NCBI RefSeq assembly: GCF_011043775.1 | Contig: NZ_JAAKXY010000001.1 | Coordinates: 721,617 to 785,616 of the forward strand | DNA: 64,000 nt | From: Natronolimnobius sp. AArcel1 | Lineage (GTDB): Archaea; Halobacteriota; Halobacteria; Halobacteriales; Natrialbaceae | Reading direction: 5' to 3' | Shown: positions 1 through 8,602 of the stretch, piece after piece | How positions within the stretch are numbered: the stretch's first letter is position 1 | Layout: every line of letters begins with the position of its first letter | Program-made: the position numbers and the translations under genes | The notes under the pieces: model-generated | What the model was told of the DNA's origin: nothing | Database searches by the model: none | What the model saw: the letters and a program-made list of their open reading frames with translations, nothing else

Positions 1-1967
1 TCGAGTACGTCGACGAAACCGGTGCGGGCGTCCTCGCCTCGATGACCCGAATTCAGGCCCATCAGGGCGATGACCACGTCACGCTGGATGCGACGACCCA
101 GCGCAATCTCGAACTCACGGAGACGATGCAAGGCGAGCGCGATGGCTCACTCTTTCAGACAATCGACCACACCGAAACCAGCGCCGGCGGCCGCCTCCTC
201 AAAGAGTGGCTCCAGCGACCCCGGCGCTCACTCGAGGTCCTCGAGCGTCGCCAAGAGTCAGTCGCTGCGCTCTCTTCGGCCGCGCTCGCACGCGATGAAA
301 TACAGGACCAACTCGGAGAGGCGTACGATCTGGCGCGACTGGCATCGAAGGCAAGCCACGGCAGCGCGGACGCTCGAGACCTGCGCGCAGCGGCCGAGAC
401 ACTCGGCGTCCTCCCCGCGCTCGCGGAGACGATTGCCTCGAGTCCGGACCTCGCGGAGTCGCCGCTTTCCGAGATCATCGATCGGCCGGATCGCGAGGCG
501 GCCAGCGAGTTACGCGAAACACTCGAAGAGGCCATCACCGATGACCCGCCCTCGACGGTCACGCAGGGCGAACTCTTCCAGCGGGGCTACGATCCTGACC
601 TCGATGCGGTAATCGACCAACACGAGGAAGTCAAGGAGTGGCTCGACAGCCTCGCCGACCGCGAAAAGCGCCAGTACAGCCTGAGTCACGTCACCGTCGA
701 CCGGAACAAGACCGACGGCTACTACATCCAGGTCGGCAAATCCGCCGCCGACGGCGTCCCCGACCACTACGAGCAGATCAAGACGCTCAAGAACTCGAAG
801 CGATTCACGACCGACGAACTCGAGGACAAGGAGCGCGAAATCCTCCGACTCGAGGAACAACGCGGTGAACTCGAGTATGAACTGTTCGAAGAGTTGCGCG
901 AGGAAGTCGCTTCCCGCGCCGAGTTACTGCAGGACGTTGGCCGAGCGCTTGCCACAATTGATGCGCTCTCGAGTCTTGCCTCCCACGCCGCGGAAAATCG
1001 CTGGACGAAGCCCGACCTGCACCGGGGCGACGAACTGCGACTCGAGCAGGGTCGCCACCCCGTCGTCGAGCAGACCACGGAGTTCGTCCCGAACGACGTG
1101 CAGATGGACGAGGATCGAGGTTTCCTCGTCGTCACCGGCCCCAACATGTCCGGCAAATCGACGTACATGCGCCAGGTCGCCGGCATCGTCCTGTTGGCCC
1201 AGATCGGTAGTTTCGTTCCCGCGAAAGAGGCCGAGATCGGCCTTGTAGACGGCATCTTCACCCGCGTTGGCGCACTGGACGAACTCGCACAGGGGCGCTC
1301 GACGTTTATGGTCGAGATGAGCGAACTCTCGAACATTCTGCACGCAGCGACCGAGGAGTCGCTCGTGATTCTTGACGAAGTAGGCCGTGGTACCGCAACG
1401 TACGACGGCATCTCGATTGCCTGGGCCGCGACGGAGTACCTGCACAACGAAGTGCAAGCGAAGACCCTCTTTGCCACTCACTACCACGAACTGACCGGCC
1501 TCGCCGACAGCCTCCCGCGGGTTGCCAACGTCCACGTCGCGGCCGACGAGCGCGACGGCGACGTGACCTTCCTGCGCACCGTCCGCGACGGTCCGACGGA
1601 TCGCTCCTACGGGATTCACGTCGCCGACCTCGCGGGCGTCCCCGACCCCGTCGTCGAACGTTCGAGAGACGTCCTCGAGCGCCTGCGCGAAGAGAAAGCC
1701 ATCGAAGCGAAAGGCGGTGGCTCGAGCGAGCCGGTACAGGCGGTGTTCGACCTTGGCAGCGGACAGTTCAGCGGTGCAGCAAGCGCAGACGGTGGCCAGT
1801 CGGCGGGCGAATCCGAAACCGACGGCGACGATGCAGAGACAATCGACCCCGAAGCGAAGGCCGTCCTCGAAGATCTCGAGACGCTCGAGGTGAACACGAC
1901 GCCGCCAATCGAGTTGGTCTCGAAGGTCCAGAAACTCCAGCAGCGACTCGAGGACGGAGACAACTGA
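1..1967 (+). CDS. mutS: DNA mismatch repair ATPase MutS, 5' end outside window
   Basis: The frame is open from base 3, so the N-terminal mismatch-binding part lies upstream of the window. What remains covers the end of the connector, the lever/clamp region and the complete ATPase domain. Visible motifs are Walker A GPNMSGKST near base 1140, Walker B VILDEVGRGT near 1365 and the switch FATHYHEL near 1475. A Ser/Gly/Asp-rich linker precedes a short C-terminal helix. MutS recognises mismatches and recruits MutL in post-replicative repair; no mutL follows here, so it must lie elsewhere or upstream. Family assignment is certain; which haloarchaeal MutS paralog it is cannot be told without the N-terminus. 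Confidence 0.97.
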   Translation, partial: EYVDETGAGVLASMTRIQAHQGDDHVTLDATTQRNLELTETMQGERDGSLFQTIDHTETSAGGRLLKEWLQRPRRSLEVLERRQESVAALSSAALARDEIQDQLGEAYDLARLASKASHGSADARDLRAAAETLGVLPALAETIASSPDLAESPLSEIIDRPDREAASELRETLEEAITDDPPSTVTQGELFQRGYDPDLDAVIDQHEEVKEWLDSLADREKRQYSLSHVTVDRNKTDGYYIQVGKSAADGVPDHYEQIKTLKNSKRFTTDELEDKEREILRLEEQRGELEYELFEELREEVASRAELLQDVGRALATIDALSSLASHAAENRWTKPDLHRGDELRLEQGRHPVVEQTTEFVPNDVQMDEDRGFLVVTGPNMSGKSTYMRQVAGIVLLAQIGSFVPAKEAEIGLVDGIFTRVGALDELAQGRSTFMVEMSELSNILHAATEESLVILDEVGRGTATYDGISIAWAATEYLHNEVQAKTLFATHYHELTGLADSLPRVANVHVAADERDGDVTFLRTVRDGPTDRSYGIHVADLAGVPDPVVERSRDVLERLREEKAIEAKGGGSSEPVQAVFDLGSGQFSGAASADGGQSAGESETDGDDAETIDPEAKAVLEDLETLEVNTTPPIELVSKVQKLQQRLEDGDN

Positions 1968-1975
1968 GCCGCGCG

Positions 1976-1984
1976 TATTTTTTG
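1976..1984 (+). promoter_or_regulatory. T-run after mutS; terminator and/or TATA box
   Basis: TATTTTTTG starts 9 bases after the mutS stop. A T-run here fits archaeal intrinsic termination. It also lies about 27 bases before the ATG at 2007, the spacing expected for a TATA element driving a leaderless transcript. The sequence cannot separate the two roles. Confidence 0.45.
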
Positions 1985-2006
1985 TCTCGCTCCCGAACGA
2001 CCAGCT

Positions 2007-2135
2007 ATGACCGACTGGGCAACGCTGTTCGAACGGGCCGCAGGGTACGACATCGACCGCGAGCGGATTCTCGCGACGGCCGACGACCTCGAGGGTGAGC
2101 GTGAAACCGACGAACAGGAGGAAACCGATGGCTGA
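2007..2135 (+). CDS. 42-aa acidic small protein
   Basis: A short frame starting MTDWATLFERAAGYDID and ending in a Glu/Asp/Thr-rich tail. It overlaps the following gene by 8 bases, and its last codons contain the ribosome binding site AGGAGG of that gene, which points to translational coupling. Start supported by the TATA-like run at 1976-1984. No known domain. Function unknown; the small-acidic-protein-then-PIN-like order superficially resembles an antitoxin-toxin pair, but it could equally be a conserved housekeeping pair. Confidence 0.55.
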   Translation: MTDWATLFERAAGYDIDRERILATADDLEGERETDEQEETDG

Positions 2136-2613
2136 ACGAGAAGTGGACCAACCGAATCCCGCCCGCGTAGTGGCCGATGCAGCGGTGCTCGCCGAAGACC
2201 TGTTCATCGACGGCGACGCCCGCAAAGCCCTCGATCACGTCCGCCGACACGACTGGGTCGAACTTGTGGCGAGCGATCACCTGCTCGAGCGCACGGAGCG
2301 ACTCGTAACGGCGCTCGCAGACGCTGACCTCGCGGCTGCGCATCGGGAGCGACTCGAGGCCGAGCGCGTTGCGGTCGAGCACCCGCCGGAGGACCACCCG
2401 GCGCTGGCGTCGGCCTACCGCGGCGAGGCGGCGCATTTGCTCAGCAACGACGACGGGCTTGGGTCGGCGAAGGCGGGTCTGTCGATGCAACCGCATCTCT
2501 CGGTGAGCGTCCGCCCGCCGGATGCGTTCTCGCTGCTGTTCGATTCTGAAAGTTTGTACAAGGCGGTCGAAGGCGGCGAGTATCCGGGGCCGGACCGCGA
2601 CCCACGAGCCTAA
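2128..2613 (+). CDS. PIN-like domain protein, 161 aa
   Basis: Start chosen at MAEREVDQPNP because GGAGG sits 7 bases upstream; an in-frame GTG at 2095 has no such site. The protein has the pattern of a small PIN nuclease-like fold: an early acidic residue in VVADAAVLAEDLF, a mid-chain helix with SDHLLERTERL, and the late HLLSNDDGL stretch resembling the last strand and acidic residue of PIN domains. It may correspond to a haloarchaeal DUF family (DUF7384-like), which I cannot confirm. Nuclease activity is inference only. Confidence 0.6.
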   Translation: MAEREVDQPNPARVVADAAVLAEDLFIDGDARKALDHVRRHDWVELVASDHLLERTERLVTALADADLAAAHRERLEAERVAVEHPPEDHPALASAYRGEAAHLLSNDDGLGSAKAGLSMQPHLSVSVRPPDAFSLLFDSESLYKAVEGGEYPGPDRDPRA

Positions 2614-2628
2614 GGGTGACCGATTCGT

Positions 2629-3456
2629 TCAGGCTGGTTTTTTGGCGTCGATGCGCGCGGAGACAATCGGCAAGTCCTCGGTCCACTCGCCTTCGACCGT
2701 AATCGAACCATCGACAAATCCAGCGGCTGCGAGCCAGCGCTCGAGTTCGTCAATCGTTGCTGCACCGCCAACGCAAGCGTCGATTTTCTCGGGGTCGTCT
2801 CGAACCGCTGGGGGCAACGGCTCTGTTGCAACGAGGTCAGAAATCGCCAGCTTCCCGCCAGGACGAAGGACTCTGAAGGCCTCCCTGAATACCTGTGGCT
2901 TCGCCGACGAGAGGTTGACAACGCAGTTCGAGAGGATGACGTCGATAGTCTCGTCGGCCACCGGCAGGTGCTCAATCTCACCGAGACGAAACTCGACGTG
3001 GTCAAACTCGCTCTCTCGAGCGTTCTCACGGGCTCGGTCAATCATTTCGGGTGTCATGTCGACGCCGATTATCTGGCCCTCGGGGCCGACTTCCTGTGCC
3101 GCGAGGAAGCAGTCGAACCCGCCACCAGAACCGAGGTCGAGGACGGACTCTCCCTCCTCGAGCGCAGCCACTGCGACCGGGTTACCGCAGCCGAGTCCAA
3201 GGTTCGACCCGTCGGGTGCTTCCTCGAGGTCGTCGCCGTCGTAACCGAGTGCCAGAGAACGAGATTCGTCGGCGACGGGGTTCGCGTTTGTGCTTTCGTC
3301 TCCGACCGTTTCGTTTTCGGATGCCGTCGAACACGAGTGATCGTCTGGTGCGTCTGTCTCACAGCAGCCCTCGCCAGTCGACGCGAGGCTGGCGTATGTT
3401 TCGCGGACACTTGCACGCCGATCCGTTGAGTCGTCGTTTGTGGATAAATATGTCAT
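2629..3456 (-). CDS. arsM: Arsenite S-adenosylmethionine methyltransferase
   Basis: A 275-aa SAM-dependent methyltransferase with the Rossmann motif VLDLGSGGGFD (about residues 105-115) and the ArsM signature cysteines. C178 (in SNCVVNLS) and C228 (in DACVGGA) match the arsenite-binding pair of characterised ArsM proteins; further cysteines are C31, C32 and C42 in the N-terminal extension and C90. The enzyme methylates As(III) to volatile or exported forms. It lies 18 bases downstream of arsR, so the two are probably cotranscribed and induced by arsenite. The 3' end is convergent with the PIN-like gene, with only 15 bases between the stops. Confidence 0.93.
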   Translation of the reverse strand: MTYLSTNDDSTDRRASVRETYASLASTGEGCCETDAPDDHSCSTASENETVGDESTNANPVADESRSLALGYDGDDLEEAPDGSNLGLGCGNPVAVAALEEGESVLDLGSGGGFDCFLAAQEVGPEGQIIGVDMTPEMIDRARENARESEFDHVEFRLGEIEHLPVADETIDVILSNCVVNLSSAKPQVFREAFRVLRPGGKLAISDLVATEPLPPAVRDDPEKIDACVGGAATIDELERWLAAAGFVDGSITVEGEWTEDLPIVSARIDAKKPA

Positions 3457-3474
3457 AAATATTGTATGTGTCGG

Positions 3475-3876
3475 TTACGAATCGGTCGGGACATCGACAG
3501 CGACTGCGATATCGAGGAGTTCGAAGACCGCTGTATCAGCGACTCGGTAGTACGTCCACTTGCCTTTCTTGCGAGTCTTGACGAGTCCGACTTCTCGAAG
3601 CGTTCGAAGATGCGTTGCGACCGTCGACTGGGGTGCCTCGAGGACGACCTGTAACTCACAGGCACAGAGTTCACCGTCCCGAAGCGCCTCAAGCAGTCGA
3701 ACGCGATGCTCGTTCGCGAGCGCGCCGAAAACGGTCGCCTGCGTCCCAACTGCGTCATCAGCCGGGCGTCGTTCTGCAAGGCCCGCGATTGGGTCCGAAT
3801 CGGCCTCGTCGTACAATTGCTCGAGGGTTTGGCACGCATCCTCGAGCGTGTCGGGCATGTTAGTGTCCTTCGTCAT
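3475..3876 (-). CDS. arsR: ArsR/SmtB-family metalloregulator
   Basis: A 133-aa winged-helix repressor. The metal-sensing motif ELCACEL (C71, C73) matches the ELCxCDL site of arsenite-responsive ArsR proteins, and the recognition helix is in APQSTVATHLRTLREVGLV. First gene of an arsR-arsM pair on the minus strand; it probably represses its own promoter and releases on As(III) binding. An internal ATG (M7) is an alternative start. The 24 bases just upstream (3877-3900) contain repeated AAAT blocks that could be operator half-sites, but no clean palindrome is present. Confidence 0.9.
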   Translation of the reverse strand: MTKDTNMPDTLEDACQTLEQLYDEADSDPIAGLAERRPADDAVGTQATVFGALANEHRVRLLEALRDGELCACELQVVLEAPQSTVATHLRTLREVGLVKTRKKGKWTYYRVADTAVFELLDIAVAVDVPTDS

Positions 3877-4122
3877 ATTTGGATTTCCAGATTTGATTGG
3901 TAGCCAGCAGTGACTTCATTGGGCTGTATATCGACGGCTTGTCGATAGCTGGTCTCGGATTAGCCTATACATTGATACACCGACGTGATCGTAACAAATC
4001 TAGTATCGAGTTTTCACGATATAAGTATTTCGCAGAGGCAGATGAGGGGCGCTCAAAACGTGATACGATGGTCTAACGGAGCAAGAGACGCTGACCAATC
4101 GACAATGTCCGATGCGAGGTAC

Positions 4123-4671
4123 TTAGTCCTGCGTCGCGAGCCACTCCGAAAAGTCGGCGAGTGCGCGCCCGCGGTGTGAAATCGCGTTCTTTTCTTCGGT
4201 GCTCATCTCGGCGAACGTCTGGCCGTTGTACTCGAAAATCGGATCGTAGCCGAACCCACCCTCACCGCGCGGAGCGACGATTGTCCCGCTAACGCGCCCT
4301 TCGAACGTCTCCGTTCGGTCCGCATCCGCAAAGGCGAGCACCGTTTTGAAGTGTGCGCGGTTGGTCTCCTCTTCGCGGACCAGTTGCCACAGGCGCTCGA
4401 GGCCGACTGTGTCCTCGACGTAGGCCGAGTACGGCCCTGGGAATCCCTCGAGTGCGTCGATGAACAGGCCGGCATCACCGACGAGGACGGGTTCCGTATC
4501 GCCCAGTTCCTCGTAGGCTTCGCGCGCGCCGTGGGCGGCGATTTCCACGAGCGAGTTGCTCTGGATTTCGGTGTAGTCGTACTCGATCTGGGTGACAGCG
4601 GCGATCCCCTCGAGGTACGTTTCGGCCTCGCGTGCTTTGCCTTCATTGCCGGTGACGAACCGAACGAACAT
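4123..4671 (-). CDS. rdgB: RdgB/HAM1 non-canonical purine NTP pyrophosphatase
   Basis: A 182-aa ITPase-family enzyme that hydrolyses dITP/ITP and XTP to monophosphates, keeping deaminated purines out of nucleic acids. Motifs in order: FVTGNEGKAREAE at the N-terminus, VEIAAHGAREAYEEL, VGDAGLFIDALEGFPGPYSAYV, GEGGFGYDPIFEY and the terminal SHRGRAL. The open frame extends upstream to 4914, but the extension is Arg/Ser-rich and unlike the family, so the start is placed at MFVRFVTGN. The 246-base gap to arsR carries no gene I can see. Confidence 0.93.
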   Translation of the reverse strand: MFVRFVTGNEGKAREAETYLEGIAAVTQIEYDYTEIQSNSLVEIAAHGAREAYEELGDTEPVLVGDAGLFIDALEGFPGPYSAYVEDTVGLERLWQLVREEETNRAHFKTVLAFADADRTETFEGRVSGTIVAPRGEGGFGYDPIFEYNGQTFAEMSTEEKNAISHRGRALADFSEWLATQD

Positions 4672-4729
4672 GCTCGAGAGGGCGCACGCCGGGCGAATAT
4701 AGCCGTCGGTTGGTCCTCGCGAGAGGAGC

Positions 4730-4945
4730 TCAGCGCCGAAGGCGTCGTTGCACCGCACGACAGACGACGGTGAACACCAGCGTATTCGTCGCGAGACTCG
4801 AGCACAGCAGGAACAGGTTACGCCGTTCGGTCCACTCGATTCGCTCCGATTCGCTGGTAGCCAAGAGGGCGACGAGTTGCGAAACGATCGTGCCGGTCCA
4901 ACCGACGAGCGCAAGCGCGGCTAGGGTGAGTCTGAATTGGGTCAC
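4730..4945 (-). CDS. Small two-helix membrane protein (hypothetical)
   Basis: A 71-aa frame with GTG start: a hydrophobic helix around LTLAALALVGWTGTIVSQLVALL, a charged loop (TSESERIEWTERR), a second hydrophobic helix NLFLLCSSLATNTLVFTVV, and an Arg-rich end expected to face the cytoplasm. The codons and helix-loop-helix plan look genuine, and the frame lies just upstream of rdgB on the same strand. No family recognised. An upstream ATG-equivalent start at 4987 would add 14 hydrophobic residues. Confidence 0.5.
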   Translation of the reverse strand: MTQFRLTLAALALVGWTGTIVSQLVALLATSESERIEWTERRNLFLLCSSLATNTLVFTVVCRAVQRRLRR

Positions 4946-5035
4946 ACGTACCGATACTGGACAAACCAATATAACAGTAAGTAGCACAGTCGTATCGAAA
5001 GGTAGTTACCATCCGAAATATGTGATACAGAATGA

Positions 5036-5500
5036 ATGAATCGGCGACGATTCCTCGCAGGAAGTGGTACGTACTCAACCCTGATGTTGGCCGGGTGTGT
5101 TGAGGAATTCGTGAGGAGCAGAGACGAAGCGATTGATCGAAGCGAAAATCCGGATTCGATCGTACGCGGAACGGAGCCGCAGTTGTCGCCGGGCGAAGAA
5201 GCGACGCTCACAATTGACGCAACGGATGTCTCACGGATTTCGTTTGAAATGGCTCGGAGCTTTGGTGGCATCCACTATTCGTTCAATCCTCAAGAGTTCT
5301 CGCCGCCGCCGGACGAACGAGACTTCTCGTTTTCGCCGACGTGGTACTGGTCAACACCCGAGTCAGTGACAGTAGAAATCGACGTTCAGGTCAGCCACGA
5401 TGCAGCGCCTGGTGAGTATCAGTATTCAATTGAAGCACAGGAGGCAGACAGTGCTGATCCAGTAACAGAAGACTTTCACATTACAATTCTGGAAGACTGA
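5036..5500 (+). CDS. Tat-type lipoprotein, copy A of a duplicated pair
   Basis: 154 aa starting MNRRRFLAGSGTYSTLMLAGC: twin-arginine signal followed by a lipobox (LAGC), as in haloarchaeal exported, lipid-anchored proteins. The mature part holds the block EPQLSPGEEATLTIDATDVS, then YSFNPQ and SHDAAPGEYQYS, typical of a single beta-sandwich domain. It is a clear paralog of the gene at 5930. Each copy is followed by an oxidoreductase gene or its remnant, so the whole unit was duplicated. Function unknown. Confidence 0.8.
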   Translation: MNRRRFLAGSGTYSTLMLAGCVEEFVRSRDEAIDRSENPDSIVRGTEPQLSPGEEATLTIDATDVSRISFEMARSFGGIHYSFNPQEFSPPPDERDFSFSPTWYWSTPESVTVEIDVQVSHDAAPGEYQYSIEAQEADSADPVTEDFHITILED

Positions 5501-5605
5501 TCCGGTACTATTGAAACGGCCGCGAACTCCTGACTCAAGCCACGGGAGGACGACGAATTCGCCGCGACAGCCGATTCTTTCACCCGTGAAGTAATGGTTC
5601 ATCGT

Positions 5606-5886
5606 ATGAGTACGACAGAGCGCGTCCGACTCGGCGCCGTCGGACTCGGATTCATGGGCCACGCACACGCCACGAACCCCGAACAGTTCGGTCACGAGGT
5701 CGTCGCGGGTGCGGACGTCGTCGACGAAACTCGCGAGGAGTTCGCAGCGATGTACGACGCGGAGGACCTCGACGCGGTCGCCGTCTCCACCCGAACGCCT
5801 TCCACGAGGAGAGCGTCGTCGCCGCCTTAGAGCGGGGCTACGATGTCTTCTGCGAGAAGCCACTGGCGAACGGCCTCGAGTTGTAA
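5606..5886 (+). pseudogene. Truncated, frameshifted Gfo/Idh/MocA oxidoreductase remnant
   Basis: Starts MSTTERVRLGAVGLGFMGHAHATN and matches the N-terminal NAD-binding region of the intact gene at 6480. Three lesions are visible by comparison: about 12 codons are missing after REEFA, one base is lost near 5789 (shifting the frame inside the VAVSTPNAFHE equivalent), and the match stops after CEKPLAN, where an in-frame TAA appears at 5884. Everything downstream of that point, including the whole C-terminal domain, is absent. It retains the upstream bases seen before the intact copy. Non-functional remnant of a tandem duplication. Confidence 0.85.
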
Positions 5887-5929
5887 TAACGGAACGTAAT
5901 TACCGCTCGGAAATTATTGACGTTCTAGC

Positions 5930-6397
5930 ATGAATCGTCGACAGTTTCTCGCCGGGAGTACTGCGAGTGCGCTATTGATGGTACCCGGGTGTAGTCACAG
6001 ACTCATCGAGAACACCGGCGGAACGGACAGTGAAACCTCCAACGCGGACTCGAGCATCCAGGGAGCCGAACCACAGTTGACACCGGGTGAGGAAGCAACG
6101 CTCACGCTCACCGCAACAGATGTCTCGAGTCTGACGTTCAATCTGCCAGACAGCATCGCCGGGATCAACTATTCGTTCAATCCCGATGGGATCTCACCGA
6201 CTCCGGACAATATAGACTACTCGTATCCTCCCGGGTGGTCCTGGGAGAACCCAACGTCTGTCGACCTCGAAATCCCTATTTCGGTCAGCCACGATGCTAC
6301 TCCCGGCGAGTACCAGTATTCGCTCGAGAAAGAACAGACGGACGACGACGAACCAGTAACAGAGACGTTCCAGATTACGATTCTCGATGACGCGTAG
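5930..6397 (+). CDS. Tat-type lipoprotein, copy B
   Basis: 155 aa, MNRRQFLAGSTASALLMVPGC: RR signal and lipobox VPGC. The mature domain parallels copy A (EPQLTPGEEATLTLTATDVS, GINYSFNPDGIS, SHDATPGEYQYSLE, FQITILDD), with conservation strongest at the PGEE and PGEYQYS turns. It directly precedes the intact oxidoreductase (82-base gap). The acidic linker after the cysteine (GGTDSETSNADSS) is typical of a tether to the membrane lipid. Function unknown; possibly a cell-surface binding protein. Confidence 0.8.
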   Translation: MNRRQFLAGSTASALLMVPGCSHRLIENTGGTDSETSNADSSIQGAEPQLTPGEEATLTLTATDVSSLTFNLPDSIAGINYSFNPDGISPTPDNIDYSYPPGWSWENPTSVDLEIPISVSHDATPGEYQYSLEKEQTDDDEPVTETFQITILDDA

Positions 6398-6479
6398 CCG
6401 CTGAACACACTCGCAGATACCGCCTCGAGTGTTCGCCGCGACACCTACTACTTTGAGGAGTGATGTACTCGTTCCTCGT

Positions 6480-7559
6480 ATGGCTACACAGACGGAGACT
6501 GTCAGGCTTGGTGTCGTTGGCCTCGGATTTATGGGGCAAACTCACGCGACGAATGCGACGGATCTCGGCCACGAAGTCGTCGCGGGTGCGGACGTCGTCC
6601 CCGAAACACGCGAGGAGTTCGCCCAGTCCTTCGGCGCGACGACCTACGAGGACGTTGCGGCGATGTACGACGAGGAAGCCCTCGACGCGGTCGCCGTCTC
6701 CACACCAAACGCGTTCCACGAGGATGCCGTCGTCGCCGCCCTCGAGCGAGGCTACGACGTGCTCTGTGAGAAGCCACTCGCAAACGACCTCGCGAGCGCC
6801 GAACGGATCGCTGCGGCGGCCGCGGACTCGGATGGCTTCTGCATGGTGAACTTCCACAACCGCATCTCGACCGCGACGGAAGTGTTCAAAGACTACCAGC
6901 GGGAGGGCCACTTCGGCGAGATTACCCACGTCGACGCGAACTACGTCCGCCGCCGAGGAATCCCCGGTGTCGGCTCGTGGTTCACCGAAAAAGCGCTCTC
7001 CGGCGGCGGCGCGGTCGTCGATATCGGCGTCCACGCCATCGACTTCGCGCTCTATCTCATGGACTACCCCGACGTCGAGGACGTCTTCGCAGTCACCCGA
7101 ACCGAATTCGGCCACCGCGAGGACTACGTCGACCCCGGTGACTGGTACGACGAAACCGAGGACGCCGTCTTCGACGTCGAGGACTCCGCCACCGCGATGA
7201 TCCGGTGTGCCGACGACCGAACGATTTCGCTCGAGGTCACCTGGGCGGCCAACCAGCCCGGAACACAGGAGTTCGTTGCGCGCGGCACCGAGGCTGGCGC
7301 GACACTCGATCTCGGTGGCGAGGAGTTGACGATGTTCCAGAGCGGAACCCAGGGCACTGACCATACGCTCGATGTGACGCTCAGCGACGGTGCAATTGAC
7401 CGCACCGGGTGGGAGGGCAGCGACGAGCGCTTCCTCGAGGCCGTCGCGGCGGGCGAGGCTCCTGAACTGAACACCGTCGATCAGGGCCTGACTGTCCAGC
7501 GCGTCATCGATGCGATCTATCGCTCCGCCGAAGCAGGCACGTCAGTATCTGTCGAATAA
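6480..7559 (+). CDS. Gfo/Idh/MocA-family NAD(P)-dependent oxidoreductase
   Basis: 359 aa. The N-terminal Rossmann domain has GVVGLGFMGQTHA, and the family signature CEKPLAND places the conserved lysine of the EKP motif. The C-terminal alpha/beta domain includes GGGAVVDIGVHAIDFALYLM, whose DxGxHxxD residues line the substrate site. Such enzymes oxidise or reduce sugars, inositols or related cyclic polyols; the substrate is not predictable here. Start set at MATQTETVRLG, since the frame upstream has no homology to the family. Intact member of the duplicated unit that begins at 5036. Confidence 0.88.
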   Translation: MATQTETVRLGVVGLGFMGQTHATNATDLGHEVVAGADVVPETREEFAQSFGATTYEDVAAMYDEEALDAVAVSTPNAFHEDAVVAALERGYDVLCEKPLANDLASAERIAAAAADSDGFCMVNFHNRISTATEVFKDYQREGHFGEITHVDANYVRRRGIPGVGSWFTEKALSGGGAVVDIGVHAIDFALYLMDYPDVEDVFAVTRTEFGHREDYVDPGDWYDETEDAVFDVEDSATAMIRCADDRTISLEVTWAANQPGTQEFVARGTEAGATLDLGGEELTMFQSGTQGTDHTLDVTLSDGAIDRTGWEGSDERFLEAVAAGEAPELNTVDQGLTVQRVIDAIYRSAEAGTSVSVE

Positions 7560-7585
7560 CTATCGAAAAGCAAAGATAGATTGCC

Positions 7586-8602
7586 TTAGCGCTGTGAATC
7601 GCGCAGAATCAGCGGGCCAATCGCGAGCGTCCGTTTCGCAGCTGTTGCGACCCGCATGATGTAGGTCGTCAGGAGGAAGAAGGGGATAAGCGTGAACGTA
7701 AACGTCACGGCGACGAGCCAGAGCAGAACCTCGACGCCGAGGATTGTGCCGGTAATCGTCGTCGTGTCGACGAACGTCATCATCATCCCGGAAACGAGCA
7801 GCGCAGGAATCGCCGCATAGAGAATGTACCGGGAGAGGTTGATGAGTTCCCACTGGAAGTACAGCGTCTTGATGTGCTCGCGTGCGGGGCCGAACATGGC
7901 GAACGACGAGCGCAGATCGTCGAGTGCCTCGTCCTGTTCTTCATCAATTACGTCGCCGTAATCGGCTTTGAGCCGCTCGATCTGGAAAATCTTCCACGAA
8001 TAGTTGTAGTCCATCGACGCATAGACCACGTCGAACGTCCCGAACGACGCACCGTCTAATTCCTCGCGGACGGTCTCAGCGTTGCCCACGATGCTGTCGA
8101 CGAACTCGTTGACCTCGTCTTTGAGATCGTCGTTATCGGTGCGTTCGATTTCATCCTCGAGTGCTTCGGCTCGCACCTGTGTCGCATCGACGATTTCGCG
8201 CAGAAACGCGGAGGGATCAGCTGGCGCTGGTTTGTCGGTCAACTCCTGAATGTACGATCGAAAGTCGAGTGTCTCACTCATTCGGGTTCGTTGCTCACCG
8301 AGCGGGCCGTTTTCCTGCGAGATGATGAGCTGGCTGATGGTGACGACCAGTGTGACACCGGTGATCAGCGAGCCGATCATCTGGGCGTACAGCGACTCGA
8401 TAACGTTTCGGTCCTGCAACAGACCCGAGAGCGTCGGATCGAGTAGGGCTCCGAGCATGAACAGGACGAAAAACGAGAGCGCGAGGACGCCCGTGACGAG
8501 CAGGCGGTTCGCACCAACGAGCACCCATAGTTTGGCCCGGCTCTCGTCGGCTCGCTCGCGCATCGTGTCTTCGGTCGAGACCTGATCGTCGCTCTCACTC
8601 AT
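7586..8602 (-). CDS. Membrane protein with four predicted helices, 338 aa
   Basis: Two hydrophobic helices near the N-terminus (LLVTGVLALSFFVLFMLGALL and MIGSLITGVTLVVTISQLII), a long acidic cytoplasmic or coiled central region (about residues 110-255), then two more helices (YILYAAIPALLVSGMMMTFV and VEVLLWLVAVTFTFTLIPFFLL). Start placed at MSESDDQVS, whose ATG overlaps the end of the upstream DUF4177 gene by 8 bases and suggests translational coupling. No family recognised. The symmetrical 2+2 helix plan suggests a homo-oligomeric integral membrane protein. Confidence 0.75.
   Translation of the reverse strand: MSESDDQVSTEDTMRERADESRAKLWVLVGANRLLVTGVLALSFFVLFMLGALLDPTLSGLLQDRNVIESLYAQMIGSLITGVTLVVTISQLIISQENGPLGEQRTRMSETLDFRSYIQELTDKPAPADPSAFLREIVDATQVRAEALEDEIERTDNDDLKDEVNEFVDSIVGNAETVREELDGASFGTFDVVYASMDYNYSWKIFQIERLKADYGDVIDEEQDEALDDLRSSFAMFGPAREHIKTLYFQWELINLSRYILYAAIPALLVSGMMMTFVDTTTITGTILGVEVLLWLVAVTFTFTLIPFFLLTTYIMRVATAAKRTLAIGPLILRDSQR

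Noticed and set aside
924-2225. Minus-strand frame of 433 codons across the end of mutS
   Set aside because: Runs through the mutS ATPase motifs, the intergenic T-run and the micro-ORF; no coding features.
3877-4122. Operator for ArsR
   Set aside because: AAAT-rich blocks near 3877-3900 are suggestive but have no clear dyad symmetry.
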